A stretch of 64,000 nt of DNA, taken from Clostridium cibarium (lineage in GTDB: Bacteria > Bacillota > Clostridia > Clostridiales > Clostridiaceae). Below the pieces are notes generated by a model. It was not told where the DNA came from, did not search any database, and saw only the letters and a program-made list of their open reading frames with translations. The DNA lies in the NCBI RefSeq assembly GCF_014836335.1, contig NZ_JACSRA010000004.1, positions 62,001 to 126,000 on the forward strand, written 5' to 3'. Positions within the stretch are counted from its first letter, which is position 1. Every line of letters begins with the position of its first letter. Below, piece by piece: positions 1-8,900 of this stretch. The translations under genes and the position numbers were made by a program.

Positions 1-551
1 GCTTTTTTATAATGATGGTACCAGGATCAAACTATGGAGAAGAAGGAATGCTATTATTCTCTGATTGCGCGGTTAATCCAAATCCAAATGAAGATCAATT
101 AGCTGCAATTGCTATTGCAACAGCAGAAACTGCTAAAAATTTATGTAAAATAGATCCAAAGGTTGCAATGTTATCATTCTCAACAATGGGAAGTGCTGAT
201 GGTGATTTAGTAACTAAAGTTAGAAATGCCACAGAAAAAGCTAAAGAATTAAGACCAGACTTATTGATAGATGGTGAATTGCAATTAGATGCTGCTATAG
301 TTAAAAAAGTTGCAGATCAAAAAGCTCCTAATAGTAAAGTGGCTGGAAAAGCAAATGTTTTAGTTTTCCCAGATTTACAAGCTGGAAATATTGGGTATAA
401 GTTAGTTCAAAGATTTGCGAATGCAGAAGCAATTGGACCAATATGTCAAGGGTTTGCTAAACCTATCAACGATTTATCAAGAGGCTGTAGCTATGAAGAT
501 ATAGTTAAAGTAGTAGCTATTACAGCAGTTCAAGCACAAAGCGTAAAATAA
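1..551 (+). CDS. pta: Phosphate acetyltransferase, C-terminal part (5' end outside window)
   Basis: The frame is open from the window edge, so this is the C-terminal ~183 residues of phosphotransacetylase. The enzyme interconverts acetyl-CoA plus phosphate with acetyl phosphate plus CoA, the first step of fermentative acetate and ATP formation in the cytoplasm. Family signatures visible are [42 protein letters not shown] and the [17 protein letters not shown] block. The C-terminus reaches the normal PTA end. ackA follows 47 bases later, the classic pta-ackA pair. The in-frame ATG at 12 is internal, not the start. Confidence 0.96.
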   Translation, partial: FFIMMVPGSNYGEEGMLLFSDCAVNPNPNEDQLAAIAIATAETAKNLCKIDPKVAMLSFSTMGSADGDLVTKVRNATEKAKELRPDLLIDGELQLDAAIVKKVADQKAPNSKVAGKANVLVFPDLQAGNIGYKLVQRFANAEAIGPICQGFAKPINDLSRGCSYEDIVKVVAITAVQAQSVK

Positions 552-554
552 TAT

Positions 555-578
555 TAGATATAGATATAGATATAGATG
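555..578 (+). repeat. Hexanucleotide tandem repeat between pta and ackA
   Basis: Three exact TAGATA units and a fourth TAGATG unit fill most of the 47-base pta-ackA gap, ending about 20 bases before the ackA start codon. Seen directly. Such repeats can change length by replication slippage, which would alter only spacing here because the tract is untranslated. Confidence 0.8.
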
Positions 579-598
579 TATATAAGGGGGATTTACTA

Positions 599-1795
599 AT
601 GAAAGTTTTAGTTATTAACTGTGGAAGCTCTTCACTTAAGTATCAACTTATTGATATGACAAATGAAGAATTACTGGCTCAAGGGTTAGTTGAAAGAATA
701 GGAATTGCTGGATCGATTTTAACTCAAAAAGTAAGTGGTAAGGGCAAGTATATAATAGAAGAGCCAATGAATGATCATAAGGATGCAATCAAACATGTGG
801 TAAATGCTTTAATTCATGATGAGCATGGTGTTATTAAGAATATGGATGAAATATCAGCAGTTGGACACAGAGTTGTTCATGGAGGAGAAAAATATTCAGA
901 ATCTGTACTAGTAAATGATGAGGTTATGAGTTATCTAGAGGAGTGTGTTAAGCTAGCTCCTCTACATAATAGACCAAATATAATAGGGATAGAAGCATGT
1001 AAATCTTTAATGCCAAATGTACCTATGGCTGTAGTGTTTGATACTGCTTTCCATGGAACAATGCCAGAAAAAGCATTTTTATATGCTCTTCCATATGAAT
1101 TATATGAAAAACATTCAATAAGAAAATATGGATTCCATGGTACAAGCCATAAATATGTTTCTAGAAAAGTTGCAGAAGTTATGGGTAGAGATGTTGAAGA
1201 TCTAAAGATAATTACTTGCCATATAGGGGCTGGAGCTAGTATTGCTGCAGTTAAAGGTGGAAAGTCTATTGATACAACAATGGGATTCACTCCACTTGAC
1301 GGTGTAATTATGGGAACTAGAACAGGAAGCATAGACCCTGCGATAGTAATATATTTAGTTAAGGAACTTGGCTATTCTATAGATGAAGTTAATGAAATTT
1401 TAAATAAGAAATCTGGACTTCTTGGTATTACAGAAATGAGTTCAGATATGAGAGATATAAAAGAAGCTGCATATAAAAAAGGAGATAAGAGAGCTCAACT
1501 TGCAATAGATATGTACACATATAGCATAAAAACTAAGATAGGTGCATATTCAGCTGCAATGGGTGGAGTAGATGTTATAGTATTTACTGCAGGCGTTGGA
1601 GAAAATTCTTTTGAAACAAGAAGAGACATTTTAGAAGATCTTGAATATTTGGGTATTAAGTTAGATAGTGAAAGAAACAACGTAATGGGTGAAACAGCTC
1701 TTATTACAACAGATGATTCAAAGGTAAAAGTTTATGTAATTCCAACTAATGAGGAGTTAATGATAGCTAAAGAAACAGTAGATTTGTTAAAATAA
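599..1795 (+). CDS. ackA: Acetate kinase
   Basis: A 398-residue acetate kinase that makes ATP and acetate from acetyl phosphate and ADP, completing the acetate branch opened by pta. It belongs to the ASKHA sugar-kinase/actin fold. Visible motifs are the N-terminal [28 protein letters not shown], the [10 protein letters not shown] signature, CHIGAGAS, the arginine loop [11 protein letters not shown], and TAGVGENS near the C-terminus. Length is the usual ~400. The ATG at 599 follows a GGGGG ribosome site. It is probably co-transcribed with pta. No clear terminator follows; the promoter for the next operon starts five bases after the stop. Confidence 0.98.
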   Translation: MKVLVINCGSSSLKYQLIDMTNEELLAQGLVERIGIAGSILTQKVSGKGKYIIEEPMNDHKDAIKHVVNALIHDEHGVIKNMDEISAVGHRVVHGGEKYSESVLVNDEVMSYLEECVKLAPLHNRPNIIGIEACKSLMPNVPMAVVFDTAFHGTMPEKAFLYALPYELYEKHSIRKYGFHGTSHKYVSRKVAEVMGRDVEDLKIITCHIGAGASIAAVKGGKSIDTTMGFTPLDGVIMGTRTGSIDPAIVIYLVKELGYSIDEVNEILNKKSGLLGITEMSSDMRDIKEAAYKKGDKRAQLAIDMYTYSIKTKIGAYSAAMGGVDVIVFTAGVGENSFETRRDILEDLEYLGIKLDSERNNVMGETALITTDDSKVKVYVIPTNEELMIAKETVDLLK

Positions 1796-1799
1796 GTCC

Positions 1800-1828
1800 T
1801 TGACTTTTTTCCTGTGGCTTTATATAAT
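1800..1828 (+). promoter_or_regulatory. Sigma-A promoter for yceD-rpmF(-plsX)
   Basis: TTGACT at 1800-1805 and TATAAT at 1823-1828 are separated by exactly 17 bases, close to the vegetative consensus. It starts right after ackA and points at yceD, so the ribosomal-protein/lipid operon is expressed independently of acetate metabolism. Confidence 0.8.
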
Positions 1829-1867
1829 GAATTGTGTTTATTCAGTAAATATTTTAGCTAAGGAGTG

Positions 1868-1897
1868 AAAATGCTCTTTAATGAGCAGTTTTTATGA
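1868..1897 (+). promoter_or_regulatory. Hairpin and 8-codon upstream ORF in the yceD ribosome-binding region
   Basis: The only good Shine-Dalgarno, AAGGAG at 1860-1865, is 28 bases before the yceD ATG. Between them lies the hairpin TGCTC (1872-1876) / GAGCA (1883-1887), extendable by A-T pairs around one bulge. An ATG at 1871, ideally spaced from that ribosome site, opens the reading frame M-L-F-N-E-Q-F-L. It stops with TGA at 1895-1897, overlapping the yceD start as ATGA. This suggests translational coupling or hairpin bridging. Geometry is seen; function is inferred. Confidence 0.5.
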
Positions 1898-2403
1898 AGA
1901 TACAATTTTCAGATTTAATATCTAAAAGAGAAAGAAGAAAGAGTATTTCCTATAAGTTTAGCCTTGAACCTTTTTATTTTGAAGGAGACAAGATTAGACC
2001 TATTTCAGAGATAGAAGTAGATGGAGTTGCTATCTCAGATAATGAAATAGTAGTTATAAAAGCTCATATTAATGTTCAGTTAGAACTAATTTGTTCTAGA
2101 TGCTTAGAGGCCTTTATCTATCCAGTAGATATTGATATAGAAGAAAGGTTTACAACTGATATAAATCTTCGTGAAGAAGAAGAAATAACTTTTGTAGATG
2201 ATGATGTTTTAGACATCACTGAAATTGTTGAAAGTTCAATTATTTCAACCTTGCCTATAAAAAGACTTTGCAGGAAAGATTGCAAAGGACTTTGTCAAAG
2301 TTGCGGTATTAATTTAAATAAGGAAACTTGCAACTGCAGTAGCGATGATTATGATCCTAGGCTAGAAGGCTTAAGAGCATTGCTAAATAATAAGGAGGTG
2401 TAA
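1894..2403 (+). CDS. yceD: YceD family (DUF177) protein
   Basis: A 169-residue DUF177/YceD protein, a family almost always encoded directly before rpmF in bacteria and plants and linked to 23S rRNA or large-subunit accumulation. Visible are the central CSRC pair (ICSRCLEAF) and a cysteine-rich C-terminal part ([13 protein letters not shown], then CNC) that looks metal-binding. ATG 1894 gives the usual MKI start, although its ribosome site is unusually remote. It ends two bases before rpmF. The exact molecular function is not established for this branch. Confidence 0.93.
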   Translation: MKIQFSDLISKRERRKSISYKFSLEPFYFEGDKIRPISEIEVDGVAISDNEIVVIKAHINVQLELICSRCLEAFIYPVDIDIEERFTTDINLREEEEITFVDDDVLDITEIVESSIISTLPIKRLCRKDCKGLCQSCGINLNKETCNCSSDDYDPRLEGLRALLNNKEV

Positions 2404-2405
2404 GC

Positions 2406-2588
2406 ATGGGAAATCCAGCAAGAAAGACATATAAAGCTAAAAGAGATTCAAGAAGAGCTCAAACATTCAAAGCGAGCATTCCTGGTATAATTGAGTGTCC
2501 TCAATGCCATGAAATGAAACTTGCTCATAGAGTATGTAAAAATTGTGGTTACTATAAGGGTAAAGAAGTAGTAGTTACTGAAGAATAA
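2406..2588 (+). CDS. rpmF: Ribosomal protein bL32, zinc-binding form
   Basis: A 60-residue bL32, a small basic protein of the large ribosomal subunit. The N-terminus ([18 protein letters not shown]) is rich in arginine and lysine for rRNA contact. The C-terminal half keeps all four zinc ligands as CPQC and CKNC, so this is the C+ paralog rather than a zinc-independent copy. It lies two bases after yceD, the conserved pairing. A hairpin terminator begins at its stop codon, so much of the transcript may end before plsX. Confidence 0.98.
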   Translation: MGNPARKTYKAKRDSRRAQTFKASIPGIIECPQCHEMKLAHRVCKNCGYYKGKEVVVTEE

Positions 2589-2615
2589 AGAAAGTCTTAT
2601 GACTTTCTTTTCTTT
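2588..2615 (+). terminator. Intrinsic terminator or attenuator between rpmF and plsX
   Basis: AAGAAAGTC (2588-2596), loop TTAT, GACTTTCTT (2601-2609), followed by a T-rich tract. The perfect 9-bp stem starts in the rpmF stop codon. No strong promoter is visible between it and plsX, so plsX may depend on read-through. Confidence 0.75.
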
Positions 2616-2641
2616 TATATATAGAAAAAGGAGAGAAAATT

Positions 2642-3640
2642 ATGAAGATAGCTATTGACGGAATGGGCGGAGATAATGCACCACAAGCCGTAGTAGATGG
2701 AGTGGTTCAAGCTATAGAGGAAAATAGTGATATAGAAATTTACATTACTGGTCCAAAAGATAAAATTGAAGCAGAGCTTTCAAAATTTAATTATCCTAAA
2801 GAAAAGATAACAGTAATTGATGCTACAGAAGTTATTTCACCTAATGAACATCCTGTAATGGCACTTAGAAAGAAGAAGGACTCTAGTATTGTAAAGGCTT
2901 TGGATTTGGTCAAATCTGGGGAATGCGAGGCTATTATTTCGGCAGGGAGTACAGGAGCTTTCTTAGCAGGGTGTACCCTTATTGTTGGAAGGATTAAAGG
3001 GGTTGAAAGAGCAGCTTTAGCACCAATAATGCCTGGTAGAAAAGGAAACTTTATGGTAGTAGATGCAGGAGCTAATGTAGATTGTAAACCATCTTATCTT
3101 GTCCAATTTGCACATATGGGGAAAATATACTATGAAGCTATGTTTAATAATAAAAGCGCTACAGTTGGATTGATAAATATAGGTGCTGAAGAAGAAAAGG
3201 GAAATGACTTAACAAAGAATACATATAAACTTCTAAAGGAAGAAAATTTGAATTTTATTGGTAATGTTGAACCAAGAGATATTCCTAAAGGAGAGGTTAA
3301 TATTTTGGTAGCGGATGGTTTTGTTGGTAACACTGTTTTAAAGATGTATGAAGGTTCTGCTTTAAGTTTATTAGGAATAATAAAAGATGAAATTTATTCT
3401 GCGCCGCTAATTTCCAAGATAGGAGCAGCCCTTTTAAAACCTGTGTTTAAGAAGTTGATGGTTAAATTTGATTACGAAGAGGTTGGAGGAGCTCCTTTTT
3501 TAGGTGTTAATGGTATATGTATAAAAGCACATGGAAGCTCTGATGGAAAAGCTTTTAAGAATGCTATTAAACAAACAAAGATATTTAGCGAAAAAAAGAT
3601 CTTGAAAAAAATTCAAGCTGAGATTGGTGAAAAAAATTAA
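2642..3640 (+). CDS. plsX: Phosphate acyltransferase PlsX
   Basis: A 332-residue PlsX, which converts acyl-ACP to acyl-phosphate, the first committed step toward phosphatidic acid in most Gram-positive bacteria. It is a peripheral membrane enzyme. Visible signatures are the N-terminal [60 protein letters not shown] and [12 protein letters not shown]. The ATG at 2642 follows AAGGAGAG. The usual partner fapR is absent upstream and the fab genes are absent downstream. acpP, encoding its acyl carrier, follows after a 69-base gap with its own promoter. Confidence 0.97.
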   Translation: MKIAIDGMGGDNAPQAVVDGVVQAIEENSDIEIYITGPKDKIEAELSKFNYPKEKITVIDATEVISPNEHPVMALRKKKDSSIVKALDLVKSGECEAIISAGSTGAFLAGCTLIVGRIKGVERAALAPIMPGRKGNFMVVDAGANVDCKPSYLVQFAHMGKIYYEAMFNNKSATVGLINIGAEEEKGNDLTKNTYKLLKEENLNFIGNVEPRDIPKGEVNILVADGFVGNTVLKMYEGSALSLLGIIKDEIYSAPLISKIGAALLKPVFKKLMVKFDYEEVGGAPFLGVNGICIKAHGSSDGKAFKNAIKQTKIFSEKKILKKIQAEIGEKN

Positions 3641-3665
3641 AAATCTCTTTTTTTTAAAAGTCGTA

Positions 3666-3694
3666 TTGACGAATATATTTATATATACTATTAT
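3666..3694 (+). promoter_or_regulatory. Sigma-A promoter for acpP
   Basis: TTGACG (3666-3671) and TATTAT (3689-3694) with 17 bases between. It drives acpP separately from plsX, consistent with the high demand for acyl carrier protein. Confidence 0.75.
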
Positions 3695-3724
3695 CTAAAT
3701 GAAAGGACTTTGGAGGTGAATACG

Positions 3725-3955
3725 ATGTTTGAAAAAATACAAGAAATTATAGCTGATAAATTAAGCGTTGATGCTCAAGATATTACTTTAGATTCATCAT
3801 TTATAGATGATTTAAATGCAGATTCATTAGATATTGTAGAACTTATAATGGCGTTAGAAGATGAATTAGATTTAGAGATTCCGGATGAAGATGTTGAAGG
3901 CTTTAAAACAGTTGGAGACGTTGTTAATTATGTAAAAGCACATCACGAGGAATAA
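3725..3955 (+). CDS. acpP: Acyl carrier protein
   Basis: A 76-residue acidic acyl carrier protein. It carries growing fatty acids on a 4'-phosphopantetheine attached to the serine of the DSL motif ([12 protein letters not shown]), Ser34 by the start chosen here. It would supply acyl groups to fatty acid synthesis and to PlsX next door. The start is ATG 3725, correctly placed after GGAGGTGAA. An upstream in-frame TTG at 3710 overlaps that ribosome site and is rejected. A strong terminator follows immediately. Confidence 0.97.
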   Translation: MFEKIQEIIADKLSVDAQDITLDSSFIDDLNADSLDIVELIMALEDELDLEIPDEDVEGFKTVGDVVNYVKAHHEE

Positions 3956-3959
3956 TGTA

Positions 3960-3990
3960 ATCCCGCAACTTTCGCGGGATTTTAATTTTA
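3960..3990 (+). terminator. Intrinsic terminator of acpP
   Basis: ATCCCGC (3960-3966), a 7-base loop, GCGGGAT (3974-3980), then TTTAATTTTA. It isolates the acpP transcript from rnc. Confidence 0.88.
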
Positions 3991-3993
3991 TTT

Positions 3994-4042
3994 AGTTTAT
4001 TCTTGAATTTATTAGAAAACTCTAAAAATTGAAGAATAAACT
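3994..4042 (+). promoter_or_regulatory. Long hairpin in the rnc leader, candidate RNase III autoregulation site
   Basis: Arms 3994-4004 and 4032-4042 are perfectly complementary over 11 bp. After a G-G mismatch pairing continues with 4006-4010 against 4026-4030. After a one-base bulge 4012-4015 pairs with 4022-4025, leaving a 6-base loop. The ~20-bp near-continuous helix ends a few bases before the rnc ribosome site (GAGGAGAG). Only four T follow, so it is not a good terminator. RNase III genes in other bacteria cleave their own leader helices; the same here is an inference. Confidence 0.55.
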
Positions 4043-4060
4043 TTTAGAGGAGAGTATTAA

Positions 4061-4759
4061 ATGAATAATTTTAATTTAACTGTGGTAGAGGAAACTATAG
4101 GGGTTAAGTTTAATAATGATAAGTTAATTAAGATTGCGTTAACACATAGTTCATATGCAAAACAATTTAAAGATGGTTCATATAATGAAAGACTTGAATT
4201 TTTAGGCGATTCCGTTTTGCAATTATGTATAACTGAATATTTATTTACTAACTATAAAAGTAAGGCAGAAGGTGAGTTAACGAAACTTAGAAGTTTAATT
4301 GTATGTGAAAACTCACTTTACATAGTAGCTCAAAAACTGAAGTTAGGCAATTTTATTAGGATGAGCAGAGGGGAAGAATTAACAGGAGGTAGAGAGAGAA
4401 CATCAATTCAAGCAGATGCTGTTGAAGCTGTTATAGCTGCTATTTATCTAGATAAAGGGATTGAAGAAGCTAGCAAATTTATTTTAAGAGAATTTAAGGA
4501 TTTAATAAATAAAGCTATTAAGAATAAGATAATCTTAGATTTTAAAACAAAACTTCAAGAGCATCTCCAAGTGAATGGAGAAGTTGATATAAACTATGAA
4601 TTGGAGAAATATGAAGGACCACCACATAACAGAAGATTTTTTGTTAATGTATTAGTAGGTAATAAAGAGATGGGAAGAGGTTCTGGACTAAGTAAAAAGG
4701 AAGCAGAACAAAATGCAGCCAAAAAGGCACTTGTAAGTTTGGAGGTAATTGATGAGTAA
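4061..4759 (+). CDS. rnc: Ribonuclease III
   Basis: A 232-residue RNase III that cuts double-stranded RNA during rRNA maturation and mRNA turnover. The N-terminal catalytic domain has the signature NERLEFLGDSVLQ, with further acidic metal ligands in QADAVEAVIAAIYLD. The C-terminal ~70 residues are a double-stranded RNA-binding domain (FKTKLQEHLQ, GPPHNRRFFV, GSGLSKKEAEQNAAKKAL). Start ATG 4061 follows GAGGAGAG. The stop overlaps the next gene's start by eight bases. Its leader contains a long hairpin that looks like an RNase III substrate. Confidence 0.98.
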   Translation: MNNFNLTVVEETIGVKFNNDKLIKIALTHSSYAKQFKDGSYNERLEFLGDSVLQLCITEYLFTNYKSKAEGELTKLRSLIVCENSLYIVAQKLKLGNFIRMSRGEELTGGRERTSIQADAVEAVIAAIYLDKGIEEASKFILREFKDLINKAIKNKIILDFKTKLQEHLQVNGEVDINYELEKYEGPPHNRRFFVNVLVGNKEMGRGSGLSKKEAEQNAAKKALVSLEVIDE

Positions 4760-5759
4760 GAATTATTATATTATTCCTATCTTTGTTCCTCATGAAGGTT
4801 GTCCTCATGATTGCGTTTTTTGTAATCAAGATAGAATAACAGGGGTAAAAGATAAAGTAACAGCTGATACAGTGTATAATATAGTAAATGAGTATCTAAA
4901 GACAATTAATAGAGAAAATTCAACAGTTGAAATATCATTTTTTGGAGGTACTTTTACAGGTATTAAAGAAGAAAAACAAAGAGAATTGCTAAAGGTTGCT
5001 AAAGAATATAAAGATAAGGGATTAATAGATAAAATAAGAATGTCAACTAGACCAGATTATATAGATGACTATATATTATCATATCTAAAAGAATATGATG
5101 TTGATATTATAGAGTTAGGAGTTCAATCTTTAGATGATTCTGTATTAATTGCAGCAGGAAGAGGTCATACTGCAGCTGAAGTAGAAAAGGCATCTAAACT
5201 AATAAAAAAGTATGGAATAGTACTTGGACATCAAATTATGCCTGGACTTCCTAATGATAGTTTTGAGAAGGATATAATATCAGTTGAAAAATCTATTGAA
5301 ATGAAACCAGATATATGCAGAATATACCCTTCTTTAGTTATAAAAGATACTCCGATGGAAATTATGTACAATAGAGGCGAATATATCCCTTACTCATTGG
5401 AAGAAGCTGTGGAGATATGTAAGGTTTTGTATAAGCTTTATAATGATTCGCATATAAATGTTATAAGAATAGGGCTTCAACCAACCGATGATATATCAGA
5501 AGGAAAAGATGTAGTTGCGGGTCCTTTCCACCCAGCTTTTAGAGAGTTAGTTGAAGGTAGCATATTAGCAGATAAAGTTAGAGATGAATTAAAAGAAAGT
5601 TATAAAGGTATAATTAAAATAAACAAAAGAGATTTAAGTAAACTTTATACAAATAGAAAGTTTTATTTTAATAAACTAGTTGATGAAGGTTACAAGCTAA
5701 AGGTAGTGACGAGTGATGATATCCTTAGAGGAGATATAATAATAGAAAAAGATTGCTAA
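4752..5759 (+). CDS. Radical SAM protein, ELP3-like
   Basis: A 335-residue radical SAM enzyme with the [4Fe-4S] motif C17-x3-C21-x2-C24 (EGCPHDCVFC), an SAM-binding FFGGTFTG loop and LGVQSLDDSVL. It resembles the clostridial proteins annotated as Elp3/MiaA-MiaB-like, commonly located between rnc and smc. No acetyltransferase domain is present. The substrate is not known to me; tRNA modification is only a guess from the family name. Start ATG 4752 has GGAGG six bases upstream; the in-frame TTG at 4749 is rejected. It overlaps rnc by eight bases, so the two are co-translated. Confidence 0.85.
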   Translation: MSKNYYIIPIFVPHEGCPHDCVFCNQDRITGVKDKVTADTVYNIVNEYLKTINRENSTVEISFFGGTFTGIKEEKQRELLKVAKEYKDKGLIDKIRMSTRPDYIDDYILSYLKEYDVDIIELGVQSLDDSVLIAAGRGHTAAEVEKASKLIKKYGIVLGHQIMPGLPNDSFEKDIISVEKSIEMKPDICRIYPSLVIKDTPMEIMYNRGEYIPYSLEEAVEICKVLYKLYNDSHINVIRIGLQPTDDISEGKDVVAGPFHPAFRELVEGSILADKVRDELKESYKGIIKINKRDLSKLYTNRKFYFNKLVDEGYKLKVVTSDDILRGDIIIEKDC

Positions 5760-5771
5760 CTTTAAATTTGG

Positions 5772-5811
5772 CTGCTTCAAATAAATCTTTTATTTGAAGC
5801 AGTCCTTTTTT
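5772..5811 (+). terminator. Intrinsic terminator after the radical SAM gene
   Basis: A perfect 14-bp stem, 5772-5785 with 5789-5802, with a three-base loop, followed by TCCTTTTTTA. It ends the rnc transcript. Confidence 0.92.
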
Positions 5812-5886
5812 ATTGAGAGAATAGATAATATTGAAATTATTATGTTTTTACTATAAACTTAGACTAGAAGAATAGGAGTGGTTAGT

Positions 5887-5982
5887 GTGAAGAGACAAAC
5901 AAGACAAAAAATTATGTATGTTCTTACAATATTATTAGTTATTATTTTTATTGCTGGATTGCTTCCAACTATATTTAGATAA
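5887..5982 (+). CDS. 31-aa single-span membrane miniprotein, possible DUF4044/Prli42 type
   Basis: A 31-residue ORF from GTG 5887, preceded by AGGAGTGG, and ending 15 bases before smc. The N-terminus is strongly basic (KRQTRQK), then one hydrophobic helix (IMYVLTILLVIIFIAGLL) and a short tail ending PTIFR. The layout matches the short DUF4044 family, which includes the Listeria stressosome-anchoring miniprotein Prli42. I infer membership from size, charge and single span only. The codon pattern, ribosome site and tight spacing to smc argue that it is translated. Confidence 0.6.
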   Translation: MKRQTRQKIMYVLTILLVIIFIAGLLPTIFR

Positions 5983-5997
5983 TAAGGAGTGAATAGA

Positions 5998-8900
5998 TTG
6001 TTTTTGAAATCTCTTGAGATAAGAGGGTTTAAATCCTTTGCAGATAAAACAGAGTTAAAATTTAAAAAGGGTGTAACAGCGGTTGTAGGGCCTAATGGCA
6101 GTGGTAAAAGCAATATATCTGACTCCGTAAGATGGGTTTTAGGAGAACAAAGTGTAAAAACTCTTAGAGGAGGTAAGATGGAAGATGTTATTTTTGCAGG
6201 GACTCAGTTTAGAAAGCCTGTAGGATTAGCACAAGTTTCACTGACTTTAGATAATGAAGATGGTACCCTTTCAACCGATTATAATGAAGTAACAGTTTCT
6301 AGAAGAATATTTAGATCAGGGGAGACTGAATACTTAATAAATGGAACAAAGTGTAGATTGAAAGATATAACTCAGTTGTTTATGGATACTGGTATAGGAA
6401 AAGAAGGTTATTCTTTAATTGGACAAGGTAAAATTGAAGCTATTTTAAGTGGAAAGCCGGAAGAAAGAAGGGCCTTACTTGAAGAAGCTGCGGGTATAGT
6501 TAAATATAAATCTAGAAAAGAAGAAGCTGAAAAGAAGTTATCAAATACAGATGACAATTTAGTTAGAATAAGGGATATTATTTCTACTTATGAAGAGAGA
6601 ATAGAGCCGTTAAGAGTTGAAAGAGAAAAAGCTTTGAAATATAAAGAAATATCAGATGAGCTTAAAGAGAAGGAAGTTTCTATATTAGTTCATAACATAA
6701 AACAAATTGAAGAAATTTTGAATGGTTGTATAGAAGATGTTACTAAAGGCCAAAATAGCCTAAGTAGAAAGAAAGAAGCATTAGTTGAAGAAAAAGAAAA
6801 GCTAAGGATTTTAGAAGAATCTATAGAGAATTTAGAAAAGAAAACATCTGAAGAAAAGGCTGAGTATTATGGAAAGAAAGAAGAAATATCACAGATTTCT
6901 AATGATATAGAAATATATAAAGAGAGAATTAAGAATCTAGAAAGTATAATTGAAAAAAATTGTATAACAATAGAAGAGGTTAAGAACAAGATTCTTAAAC
7001 TTTTTGAAGACAAGCATAATGCAGAAATGGAATTATACCAAAAGTTAGAAGAGCAAAAAGTTAAAGAAGAAGAAATTATTAAAGTTGAAAATAATAATGT
7101 CGAGTCAATAGATAAAATTTCAGAAATAGAGAATCAAATAAAAAGGTTAAAGGATGATGAACTTGAACTGTTAAAGGGACATTCTGAAATTAGTAATTCT
7201 ATAGTTCTAATTAAAAATGATTTAACTTTAAAGAAAGAAAAAATTGAAATTGCTGAGGCGGCTCTTGTATCTACAGAAGGAAATATTAAAATTAATGTAG
7301 CTACATTAGAAAGTCTTAAAGAAAAGCTTGAAAAAAGCAAGTCTGAAGTAAGAACTATAGAAACTTCTATTATAGACAAAAAGAAAGAAATAGCTAGTTT
7401 AAGTGGGAAGATTACAAAAAAAGAGAGTGAGATCAGGAATTTAAATAAAGCAATAAATGAGATAGAAGCAAATAAAAATATTTTGACTAACTTAGAAAAG
7501 CATTACGAAGGTTATAACAGATCTGTAAAAATATTAATGGAGAGAATTGATAAAGGTTATATTCCAGAGGCAAATGGCACAAAGGTAGTTGGAGAAGTGT
7601 TTAATGTTAAAAAAGAGTATGAAACAGCTATTGAAATAGCGTTGGGTGCTGGGATTTCAAATGTTATAACAGATAATGATAAAGTAGCTAAAGATCTTAT
7701 TAACTATTTAAAGAAAAATAATTTAGGTAGAGCTACATTTTTACCTTTAAATAATATTAGGGGAAACATACTACAGTTAGACAATTCAATAAAGAGCATG
7801 AATGGTTTTGTTGGAATTGCTTCTGAGATTGTTGAATATGATAAAAAGTATGAAAAAGCTATTAACAATCTTTTGGGAAGAACCATAGTATGCACTGATA
7901 TGGATGCTGCTTTAGCTATATCAAAACGTGGGAATAACAGCTATAGAATAGTGACTTTAAGTGGAGAAATAATAGCACCAGGAGGAGCTTTAACTGGAGG
8001 TAGTATTCATACAAAAAATGCTAATATATTAGGAAGAAAGAGAGAAATTGAAACTTTAGGTGAAGAATTAGAAATAAAGAAAGCTGAATTATCTAAGGAA
8101 TTAGATGTGTTTGAAACTTTAAAACTAAATCTTAAAGAGTTAGATGAAGAAATTTTAAATTGTAGAGATGAAGTTCATTTTAAAAATGTTGAAGTTGCTA
8201 AAAATGAAAGTGAAATAGGTGTTTTAAAAAATGAAATAGAGAAACTAACTCATAGTATCCAGGTTTCTAATGGAGAGATAAAAAGAAATGAAGACGATAT
8301 TGAAAAATTAAAAATCTCATTGAGTGAAAAGGAAAATGAGTTAAATAATTTAGAAGGGCAAAAATCTTCAAATAAAGATAAAATTTTAGAATTAGATACA
8401 ACTTTGTTAAATTCAAGAGACAAGGTGAATGAAGCTCGCGAGAAGTTGACTGAATTAAAGGTAAACAAAGCTTCATTAGATGAAGTTATATTAAATAAAA
8501 CAAATGAAATTTCAAGAGTTGATTTTGAAGTAAATGAGAATAATTTGAGAATTAAAAAGATGGAAGAGGAAAATACAAATAATGAACAACGCATTAGTGA
8601 ATTGGGCGGAAGAGTTTCTTCAAAGGCAGAAGATATTAGACTTATTGAAGAGCGAATTAAGCATTTAGAAGAGTTGTTTAAAGAGGAAGAGTTCCGAAAA
8701 GAAAAGCTTAAGGAAGACTTTAGAAAAAAGGATAGTTTAATTAATGAATCCTTAGATATAATAAATAAGGAAGAAGGAGAACTTAATAAGAAAGAAGTTC
8801 AAAAAGCAAAAAGTGAGATGGAAAAGGATAATCTTTATACAAAATTAAACGAGGAACTTAATCTTACTTTTGCAGAAGCTTTAGAAATAGCTAAAGAGGT

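Noticed and set aside
931..1332. 133-codon open frame on the minus strand inside ackA
   Set aside because: Antisense shadow of a strongly conserved gene, with no ribosome site and low-complexity translation; the same applies to the long minus-strand frames inside smc, ftsK, topA, pyrH and infB.
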